DNA of 11,724 nt from Candidatus Uhrbacteria bacterium (GTDB taxonomy: Bacteria; Patescibacteriota; Patescibacteriia; 2-12-FULL-60-25): the NCBI GenBank assembly GCA_023246415.1, contig JAHFIK010000040.1, positions 1 through 11,724 of the forward strand. Direction: 5' to 3'. The position numbers were made by a program, and so were the translations under genes. Shown one piece after another: positions 6,280-11,724 of the stretch (the first letter of the stretch is position 1; each line of letters begins with the position of its first letter). Below the pieces are notes generated by a model. That model was not told the origin of the DNA and made no database searches. It saw only the letters and a program-made list of their open reading frames with translations.

Positions 6280-8250
6280 CTATCCACCAGCTCGACGAAT
6301 CGATGTTCCACCGCCTGCGCCACCACCAAAGCCACCGACTCCTGGAATCCCGGTAGATGAAGACTTAGATGCGGTCGATGTCTTCGATGTCGTGACCGTC
6401 CGAAGGACTACAATGTCATTTTCATTTAATCCGGACGTGATCTCTGTCACCTGATCATTCGCAATCCCAATCTCGATCGATTTCGACTGCGGCAGCGTTG
6501 CCGAGGTAATCCCTTGTGTGAACGCGGCCGCATTCGAGGCGTCAACTCCAGAAAGGACATCGACGCTCGAGACACCATTCGAGGTATGGATCGCCCCGTT
6601 CGGCAATGTGAGGACATCCGTCTTCGCGAGTGTCACAATTTTTGCGGAAACGCTCATCCCCGCCTTGATCCGATCATCCTGCGTTTCGAAGGCGATCTTA
6701 ATGCTGTAGTTCACCACGCCCTGAGAGACGGTTCCAACGGGGTTCACTTCCGTCACGACACCTGCCACGCTCGTATTTGGAACCGCATCAAAGGTCAATG
6801 TCGCTTTTTGGCCAGTTGCCACCTTCGCGGCGTCGACTTCGTTTAAAGACATCTCCGCAATCTTTGCCGTTGTCACGATCGTTGCAATTGCGGTCGATGG
6901 GGATGCCTGGTCCGCAACGCTGACTGCGATATTTGCGACCGCCCCTTGGAACGGTGCCTTGATGCTGTAGTCCCCGAGCGCCGTTTGCGCGTCTGCGAGT
7001 TTGCTTCGGGCGGACGCCAACGCCGACTGACGCTGCTGGAGCGAATTCAAAGCAATCTGCTGATCAACCGAGGTCAGTCCTTGCGTCAATTCTTTCAAGG
7101 ATGTTTGCGCCTGAAGTAATTTTTCTTTCGCAGCTGTCACATCGCTTGCTTTCGGCGGTTCGAGTAGCTTCGCGAGCGCATCCTGTGCCTTCTGAAGCGA
7201 AATCAGTGTCGTAGCGTACGATGTTTTTGCCTGATTAATCGACTGCGTTTGAGAAATGACCGCGGATAGTCGCGAGTTCGCATCAGAAAGATCTGCGTCA
7301 AACGTTCCTTTCAACGTACTAATCGCACTCGCCGAATATGACGCGGATGGAACTGTATTCAATAATGCGTCATCCAACTTCTGAAGATACGGGACCAACT
7401 TCCCAAGAACATCCGACGCCTCTGTCATGATCGCATCCACCTTCGCCGGATCCGCACCGGTCGTCGGGAGTGCAGACGAGTCCGCATCGAGCTTATTCGT
7501 CATGTCCACCATGCCGTAGGAAAGCGCAACCGCTTCAATGAGCTTGCTTGGACTCAAGTTTGAAATCGTGGGATCGTTCGACTGAATGATCGGCTGACCG
7601 TCGTGCACGCCCTGCTTTGCTGATTTCGCGACCCCCTTCAACAAGCCGACCGCATTGTCATACGCGTTCCGAACGCCAACACTCAGTACGCCATCGTACG
7701 ATAATTTCGAATTCTCCTGCTGTGTCTGAATATCCTTCTTCGCATTCGCAATGTCGTTCTGGTCCGCCCCTTGCATCAGGGTATCCAAATCACGCTGGGC
7801 TTGATTCACCGCATTCTGCGCCTGAAGGACCGCCGACGCATCCGGTGGGAGCTTCTGCTTTTCGTACGAGAGCTGCTGCGACTGAAGCGATAATTCCGCA
7901 TCCCGCACAGACTGCTGCGCGTCACGAACGGTCTTCAGCGCGTCCGTTTTATCCAGTTCCGCAATGACCGTAGAGGTCGTCACCTGATCCCCTGGCTTCA
8001 CATTAATTTTCAAAATCTTTGCCGAGACGGTTGGCTTCACGTCAAACTGTCGCACGCCGGAGACCTGACCGCTTCCGCTCACGTTTTGGATCACTGATCC
8101 GCGCGTCACCGTCGTCAGGATATATTTTGGCGGCGTTGTTCCGTGCGAGGCGCGATACCAGGCATACCCGCCACCCGCGAGGAGAAGAAGAATGAGCGCG
8201 ATCACGCTCTTCTTTTTTAAAAATCCCTTAATACTCACTGCATTGATCAT
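6280..8250 (-). CDS. MacA/HlyD-like membrane fusion protein with an unusually long helical section, 656 aa
   Basis: A membrane anchor (about 14-32) precedes the first half of a biotinyl-lipoyl-like domain (68-100, including KILKINVKPGDQV). A long Gln/Ala/Leu-rich helical region follows (102-425). The second lipoyl half is YSIKAPFQGAVANIAVSVAD (428-447). A beta-barrel domain (about 462-545, TGQKATLTFDAVPN) and a membrane-proximal segment (about 588-618) come next, and the tail is Ser/Thr then Gly-rich (620-656). The usual MacA length is about 370 residues. The excess lies mainly in the helical hairpin, where residues about 180-345 form an inserted section between two coiled-coil arms (102-178 and 345-425). 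MacA-type proteins stabilise MacB and link it to partners outside the membrane. The gene lies between the DUF5666-like gene (8-base gap) and the ATPase gene (12-base gap). No ribosome-binding site is visible. Confidence 0.9.
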   Translation of the reverse strand: MINAVSIKGFLKKKSVIALILLLLAGGGYAWYRASHGTTPPKYILTTVTRGSVIQNVSGSGQVSGVRQFDVKPTVSAKILKINVKPGDQVTTSTVIAELDKTDALKTVRDAQQSVRDAELSLQSQQLSYEKQKLPPDASAVLQAQNAVNQAQRDLDTLMQGADQNDIANAKKDIQTQQENSKLSYDGVLSVGVRNAYDNAVGLLKGVAKSAKQGVHDGQPIIQSNDPTISNLSPSKLIEAVALSYGMVDMTNKLDADSSALPTTGADPAKVDAIMTEASDVLGKLVPYLQKLDDALLNTVPSASYSASAISTLKGTFDADLSDANSRLSAVISQTQSINQAKTSYATTLISLQKAQDALAKLLEPPKASDVTAAKEKLLQAQTSLKELTQGLTSVDQQIALNSLQQRQSALASARSKLADAQTALGDYSIKAPFQGAVANIAVSVADQASPSTAIATIVTTAKIAEMSLNEVDAAKVATGQKATLTFDAVPNTSVAGVVTEVNPVGTVSQGVVNYSIKIAFETQDDRIKAGMSVSAKIVTLAKTDVLTLPNGAIHTSNGVSSVDVLSGVDASNAAAFTQGITSATLPQSKSIEIGIANDQVTEITSGLNENDIVVLRTVTTSKTSTASKSSSTGIPGVGGFGGGAGGGTSIRRAGG

Positions 8251-8258
8251 ACGATTTT

Positions 8259-8720
8259 TTATCTTGTTGTGCCGCTTGATGAGAGACGGATGAGTTCCGC
8301 CTCAATTTGCCCGTTCGCATTCGGGATCCCAAACACAGCGACCACTGTTCCTGGACGGATCTGATCTGCGTTCGCTGCCCCGCGACCCAACCGAATTTGT
8401 GTTGCCTGAGTCGCAACCACCTCCTGCTCTGTCTGATCCGGTCCCTCAATAACGATACTCGGCCAGGACACGGTCAAGACTTTTCCAAAGACGCCATGCG
8501 CCGGTGAGAGCGGTACTTGGCCAATCGGAAGCGCACCCCGCATCATCAATTCCGGACGCGGGACAAACATCCCTTGAAAATTTTGATTCCGCTCAGCGAA
8601 ATGACGCTCTTTCCGTTCACCGACAGAAATGCCAAATGCGAATCCAATCAGCAAGAGGAGAAACCCTCCTAATGAAAGGATGCCGATGCGAAACGTTCGC
8701 GAGGATAAGAGATCGTTCAT
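8259..8720 (-). CDS. Membrane-anchored DUF5666-like protein, 153 aa
   Basis: An N-terminal hydrophobic helix (about 10-31, GILSLGGFLLLLIGFAFGIS) anchors the protein, followed by a charged juxtamembrane stretch (35-50) and a Met/Pro-containing linker. Residues about 75-146 resemble the DUF5666 small beta-barrel: HGVFGKVLTVSWPSIVIEGP, EVVATQATQIRLGR, IRPGTVVAVFGIPNANGQIE and AELIRL. The domain should face outward. Function is unknown. The gene follows the putative anti-sigma gene by 22 bases and precedes the membrane fusion protein gene by 8, so it is embedded in the unit rather than at its edge. Together with the protein at 3786-4310 it brackets the exporter genes, which suggests accessory roles at the cell surface. 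The ATG at 8718-8720 has no Shine-Dalgarno sequence. Confidence 0.75.
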   Translation of the reverse strand: MNDLLSSRTFRIGILSLGGFLLLLIGFAFGISVGERKERHFAERNQNFQGMFVPRPELMMRGALPIGQVPLSPAHGVFGKVLTVSWPSIVIEGPDQTEQEVVATQATQIRLGRGAANADQIRPGTVVAVFGIPNANGQIEAELIRLSSSGTTR

Positions 8721-8730
8721 AGAAATAGTA

Positions 8731-8760
8731 TTTTTAGTAAAATCACGCGGCGTGAATCAA
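8731..8760 (-). promoter_or_regulatory. Weak candidate internal promoter before the first DUF5666-like gene
   Basis: TTGATT (8755-8760), an 18-base spacer, and TAAAAA (8731-8736) on the minus strand, with the ATG at 8720 lying 10 bases past the -10 box. Each box matches consensus at only four of six positions. The start-codon distance matches the better promoters in this window, which is the only reason to list it. Confidence 0.2.
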
Positions 8761-9201
8761 TCGCCCGTGGGCATGCACTTGATGGCGCGAGCGTAAAAAT
8801 GCCTGACCGTACGCAATCAACACCAGAAGCAGCAACACGGTTCCAAGCGTCAAAATAATCGAACCAACAGGAATAACTTCTAGCGCACCCATCAGATAAT
8901 CTTTTGCATGCTGAAGCACGATATCGGAATCAGACCAAAGCAATCGAAAATACTGGAACGAAGAAGAGATCCGCAGCTCTGCGATCAATGACGAGATCGC
9001 AGAAACCGTAAACGTCGTCACGGCCACAAAGGCGGCTCCGGTCAGTAAGAGCCGATTTCGTAACTGCTTCATTTTTGCATTCAAAATCGCGGCGAAGACG
9101 CCGTCCGAGAGATGATCCGGGAGTGGAATTTCCGGAAGATCTAGCCCTGAATTCGATTGCATACCCACTGTAAATACGTCCTTTTGCGGCATTTGGTGCA
9201 T
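8743..9201 (-). CDS. Two-helix membrane protein, putative anti-sigma factor, 152 aa
   Basis: No family is firmly recognised. From the ATG at 9199-9201 there is a cytoplasm-type N-terminal section of about 48 residues (with LPEIPLPDHLSDGVFAAILNAKMKQLR), a first membrane helix (about 51-70), an extracytoplasmic section of about 40 residues, a second helix (about 110-133), and a basic C-terminus containing four histidines (RHQVHAHGRLIHAA). Its position, directly after the ECF sigma gene with a gap of 19 bases, and its topology make an anti-sigma role the best guess. A zinc-binding HXXXCXXC motif is absent, and the protein has no cysteine at all. A TTG at 9211-9213 could add four residues. It may instead be an unrelated membrane component of the exporter. 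Confidence 0.65.
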   Translation of the reverse strand: MHQMPQKDVFTVGMQSNSGLDLPEIPLPDHLSDGVFAAILNAKMKQLRNRLLLTGAAFVAVTTFTVSAISSLIAELRISSSFQYFRLLWSDSDIVLQHAKDYLMGALEVIPVGSIILTLGTVLLLLVLIAYGQAFLRSRHQVHAHGRLIHAA

Positions 9202-9220
9202 ACGCGGTGGCAATAAAATA

Positions 9221-9796
9221 TTATTTCTCTGTGTTAAGCAAAATTTTCAAACGTTCTACCGCCCGACGATAGCGGCTTTTTACCGTATTGAGCGATTCAT
9301 GGAGCGAATCCCCGATCTCTTGGAACGTCAGACCCTCTGCATCATGAAGCAGGACGACCGCCTGCTGTTTCGGGGGAAGGTGCGCCATGGCCCGGTCCAA
9401 CGCCTCCGCCGTCTCCTCCTGTGCAGCAAGCTCGTCCGGAAGCGGACGCGTGTCTTCGACGTCGATCGCGAGATTCAAATCATCTCCATTCGCGTCTTCC
9501 CGCTCGAGGGCGGTAAACGTCATCGGGTCCTTTTTTCGAAGCGCATCCAGCGCGGTATTGCGAGCGATCGCGTAAATCCACGCTTTAAACGATTTTGACG
9601 GATCGTATCGTTTTAGCGATTTCCAGACTTTTACGAATGTCTCTTGAGATAGATCCTCCGCTGTCTGCGCATTGCGAACTAATCGAAATAGAAAGCGATA
9701 CAGCGGTCCGACGTATCGCGAAACGAGCAATTCAAATGCGCGCTCGTCTCCATTGGCGTATGCGCGAATCAAATCCGTATCTTCGAGATTTTCCAT
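9221..9796 (-). CDS. ECF-type RNA polymerase sigma factor, 191 aa
   Basis: The protein has the two-domain plan of extracytoplasmic-function sigma factors. Sigma region 2 spans about residues 7-88, including AEDLSQETFVKVW (46-58, core-binding region 2.2) and FKAWIYAIARNTALDALRKK (70-89, -10 recognition). An acidic linker (98-132) leads to sigma region 4 (134-187), with LPPKQQAVVLLHDAEGLTFQ and the helix-turn-helix EIGDSLHESLNTVKSRYRRA for -35 contact. It directs RNA polymerase to a small regulon, probably including this unit. The ATG at 9794-9796 is preferred to a GTG at 9802. It starts 45 bases after the flavocytochrome gene and precedes the putative anti-sigma gene. A short palindrome lies just upstream (9828-9840). 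It is an otherwise standard RpoE/SigW-like protein with no C-terminal extension. Confidence 0.95.
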   Translation of the reverse strand: MENLEDTDLIRAYANGDERAFELLVSRYVGPLYRFLFRLVRNAQTAEDLSQETFVKVWKSLKRYDPSKSFKAWIYAIARNTALDALRKKDPMTFTALEREDANGDDLNLAIDVEDTRPLPDELAAQEETAEALDRAMAHLPPKQQAVVLLHDAEGLTFQEIGDSLHESLNTVKSRYRRAVERLKILLNTEK

Positions 9797-9827
9797 CAGC
9801 ACATGACGATAACACGAATCGAATCCG

Positions 9828-9840
9828 TTGAGTATCTCAA
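9828..9840. repeat. 13-base perfect palindrome upstream of the sigma gene
   Basis: TTGAG-TAT-CTCAA has two perfect five-base arms around a three-base centre. It lies between the flavocytochrome stop (9842-9844) and the sigma start. It could be an operator half-site pair or a weak hairpin; a chance occurrence cannot be excluded. Confidence 0.3.
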
Positions 9841-9841
9841 C

Positions 9842-11194
9842 CTAAAATGAAAACCGTTCATCATGGATGCGTCGGAGCGGGACCCCGATCGCGAGCAAGG
9901 CCTGATTTATTCCATCCATCATCTTCGGCGGACCGCAGACATAGGCATCGCGTTCCGCCGCATCTGGAACCAGTCGTCGAATCGCGACCTCATTGATAAA
10001 TCCGTGCTGAACCACCATCCCGGGCGCTGCTGGAGGATCCTCCCCCTCTGCAATAAAACAGACGGCGTGAAGATTCGAATGCGCCACCACCATGTGCTGC
10101 AATTCTGAAAAAAAGGTCAGCGCAGTGGCATTTCGTGCCGCAAAGAGAAGCGTAACATCGCGCTCCGATGATGACGCAGAAGCGAACATTGAAAACAGTG
10201 GCGTGATGCCGATCCCTCCCGCAACCAGGAGCAATTTTTTCGTTTCGGCATTTGAGGCGGTGAATGCCCCGAGCGGACCATCGATGATCACGCGCGTCCC
10301 TGGCGTGAGTGTTGGAATTCGTTTTGTAAAATCACCAAGCGCTTTAATCGAGAAACGGAGTGATGTTCCATTCGGGGCTGCGGAAAAGGAGAATGGGTGC
10401 GGGGCCCAGAGATGCCGTTTTAAAAAGCTTAATTTCGCATGTTGCCCGGCTTCAAATCGAAATCGATTTAGATGACGTCCGGTAATCACAATTGACGTGA
10501 CCCCCTCACCTTCGTCGATCACGTCTCTCACCGTGAATCCGTAATACCACAGACGGCCAATCGGCAGACAGACACGATAGATCGTTACCGCGCCGATGAC
10601 GAATGCGTTGACCGCAATCCAATACCAAATCGCAAGTGATGATCCGCTAAAATCGCCGGCAACGATCTGATGAAAAAAGACGCAGACAGCCGCGACATAC
10701 ATCCCAAGATGAAACAGATGCCAAACTCCATACGGCATCCGCCGTCGAATCATCGGGGCTGATAGAACAGCCGCGATGAGCAACACGATCGTTCCAAACA
10801 GTGCGAGGCTGACGTCCTCCCATGATGTCAGAAAGGACAGGAACTGTGACCACGCGTCTGCCGGCGCATAGCCCCCGTACCCAAGCACGAGCAGGAGCGG
10901 ATGAACGATGATCAGCGTGGCCAGCCATCCCCCAACGAGACGATGCAGTTTATTCATCGTCATGAATCCAAAGGTGCGCTCAAGTGGTCCGATGCGAGCA
11001 ATCAGGACAAGCTCCATGAGCAAGGCGAGCTGAAGCAGAAGTCCGCTCAACCGGCCGTACGCGATAAACAGGGAACCCGGATAGGCGTGGAGCACGTAAA
11101 ACGATGAGCCGTGCCACCAAATGACCCCAGAAACCACAAGATTCGCCGCGAAAAAAGCATACGCAGCGAATCTGATCCAATTCCTCTTTTTCAT
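9842..11194 (-). CDS. Ferric reductase/NADPH-oxidase-like flavocytochrome b, 450 aa
   Basis: The N-terminal half is a six-helix ferric-reductase-like domain (helices about 7-27, 45-66, 84-106, 126-148, 158-178, 187-207). Two histidine pairs have the spacing of two stacked b-hemes: H84/H98 (HX13H) and H162/H175 (HX12H). The cytoplasmic half is a ferredoxin-reductase module: FAD-binding HPFSFSAAPN (266-275) and KALGDFTKRI, NAD(P)-binding LLLVAGGIGITPLF (321-334), CGPPKMM (420-426), and the C-terminal aromatic in DERFSF. Electrons should pass from NAD(P)H to FAD, across two hemes, to an acceptor outside. Candidates are ferric iron, oxygen (as in bacterial SpNOX) or the cytochrome b5 lipoprotein encoded 9 bases upstream. 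The ATG is preceded by AGGGG with only one base between, too close for a normal Shine-Dalgarno. All key residues are intact. Confidence 0.92.
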   Translation of the reverse strand: MKKRNWIRFAAYAFFAANLVVSGVIWWHGSSFYVLHAYPGSLFIAYGRLSGLLLQLALLMELVLIARIGPLERTFGFMTMNKLHRLVGGWLATLIIVHPLLLVLGYGGYAPADAWSQFLSFLTSWEDVSLALFGTIVLLIAAVLSAPMIRRRMPYGVWHLFHLGMYVAAVCVFFHQIVAGDFSGSSLAIWYWIAVNAFVIGAVTIYRVCLPIGRLWYYGFTVRDVIDEGEGVTSIVITGRHLNRFRFEAGQHAKLSFLKRHLWAPHPFSFSAAPNGTSLRFSIKALGDFTKRIPTLTPGTRVIIDGPLGAFTASNAETKKLLLVAGGIGITPLFSMFASASSSERDVTLLFAARNATALTFFSELQHMVVAHSNLHAVCFIAEGEDPPAAPGMVVQHGFINEVAIRRLVPDAAERDAYVCGPPKMMDGINQALLAIGVPLRRIHDERFSF

Positions 11195-11203
11195 GCCCCT
11201 ATC

Positions 11204-11656
11204 TTACTTTGAAAGCGTCCCGATTTGAAGCGTTTTCAAGATATCACTCGCACGTTGAGAGTGCGGTTGACCATTTGGTTTCTGATGAAATGGCGCAGAT
11301 GCATCCTTTCCACAAAAATTCGTAATCCGATCCGGACCACCAGGATGTTCATTCACAAAGGAAGTCACGTTATACACGCCCCCGTCGACAATGAGCCAGC
11401 AATCATCGGCCGTGGCATGTTTTGCCACCTCGGATGCTGAATAGGAGCCAGATGCAGACGTCGATCCCGATCCGGCCGGAGACGGAGACGGCGAGCCGCT
11501 ATTCGTCGATGGCTGTCCCTGAGATGCGCCTGACGGAGTTGGCTGAACTGGCGTTGTCTTTGAGGAAGCGCATCCAGCGGCGAGCGTTGGGATCACCAGC
11601 ATGAGTGCAATCGCAGACCCAATCGTACGTGTCTTTTTCAGATACATAGTGTTCAT
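11204..11656 (-). CDS. Cytochrome b5-like heme-binding lipoprotein, 150 aa
   Basis: The N-terminus is a lipoprotein signal with lipobox LAAGC (Cys29). A long Ser/Pro/Gly/Thr linker (30-72) acts as a flexible tether. A cytochrome b5 fold covers about 73-149: YSASEVAKHATADDCWLIVD, GGVYNVTSFVNEHPGG with axial His104, the CGKDASAPFH segment, and a second axial histidine, probably H132 in PHSQRASDILKTLQIGTL. The mature protein should bind one b-type heme on the outer face of the membrane and carry single electrons. It is the first gene of the nine-gene unit and lies 9 bases before the flavocytochrome gene, so it may take electrons from it. An in-frame ATG at 11647 (Met4) is an alternative start. 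The linker is low-complexity and may be poorly conserved. Confidence 0.9.
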   Translation of the reverse strand: MNTMYLKKTRTIGSAIALMLVIPTLAAGCASSKTTPVQPTPSGASQGQPSTNSGSPSPSPAGSGSTSASGSYSASEVAKHATADDCWLIVDGGVYNVTSFVNEHPGGPDRITNFCGKDASAPFHQKPNGQPHSQRASDILKTLQIGTLSK

Positions 11657-11693
11657 TTTTATGATCGTTGAGGAAAATATTGATTTCTGATGT

Positions 11694-11723
11694 ATGGTAC
11701 GAGGAGAGGTGACCGTGAGTCAA
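11694..11723 (-). promoter_or_regulatory. Candidate promoter of the nine-gene unit
   Basis: TTGACT (11718-11723), an 18-base spacer, and TACCAT (11694-11699) on the minus strand match the housekeeping consensus at five and four positions. The start codon is 37 bases downstream of the -10 box, so the leader would be about 30 bases, longer than at the other promoters here. The window ends at the -35 box, so upstream control sites cannot be seen. No obvious AAC/CGT-type ECF promoter was found here. Confidence 0.4.
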
Positions 11724-11724
11724 T

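Noticed and set aside
8744..8754. CACGC-G-GCGTG palindrome followed on the minus strand by a T-rich stretch
   Set aside because: It overlaps the stop codon of the putative anti-sigma gene. A hairpin would have only a four-base stem and the T-run is broken, so it is not convincing as a terminator.

Overview
The window looks like a chromosomal segment of an uncultivated bacterium, most likely a member of the Patescibacteria (Candidate Phyla Radiation). That is an inference from several features: a Tgt N-terminus with an IATRAAVKTL-type motif, small compact genes, almost no Shine-Dalgarno sequences, promoters sitting almost on top of start codons, and several membrane proteins that match no well-known family. 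TGA is used as a normal stop (for example in the two ATGA overlaps at 3206-3209 and 5554-5557), so the UGA-glycine codes of Gracilibacteria and Absconditabacteria do not apply. Base composition is moderate, roughly half G+C. Genes are packed tightly and no stretch above 300 bases lacks a gene. No tRNA, rRNA, insertion sequence or CRISPR array was seen.

Left part (1-2390). The 5' end of tgt (queuine tRNA-ribosyltransferase) runs off the left edge on the minus strand. Upstream of it lies a 541-residue membrane protein of unknown function, with a strong candidate promoter at 1987-2015. A divergent promoter with the same -35 hexamer serves a small two-helix membrane protein (2083-2346, plus strand), which ends in a clear intrinsic terminator (2367-2389).

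Middle part (2388-3673). A two-gene minus-strand operon encodes a small charged hypothetical protein and, overlapping it by ATGA, a lipoprotein of the NAGPA/DUF2233 phosphodiester-glycosidase family. Its promoter lies at 3645-3673.

Right part (3735-11723). Nine minus-strand genes lie head to tail, from a candidate promoter at 11694-11723 to a 15-bp-stem terminator at 3735-3769. In transcription order they encode a cytochrome b5-like lipoprotein, a six-helix ferric reductase/NADPH-oxidase-like flavocytochrome, an ECF sigma factor, a two-helix membrane protein that may be its anti-sigma factor, a membrane-anchored DUF5666-like protein, a very long MacA-like membrane fusion protein, a MacB-like ATPase, a MacB-like permease, and a second anchored DUF5666-like protein.

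The most interesting reading is that these nine genes form one module. It would join trans-membrane electron transfer (cytoplasmic NAD(P)H to FAD to two b-hemes to a surface cytochrome b5), a membrane-controlled sigma factor, and a tripartite-style ABC exporter in what is probably a single-membrane cell. Co-direction, tight spacing and the single strong terminator support shared transcription. The functional link is inference.
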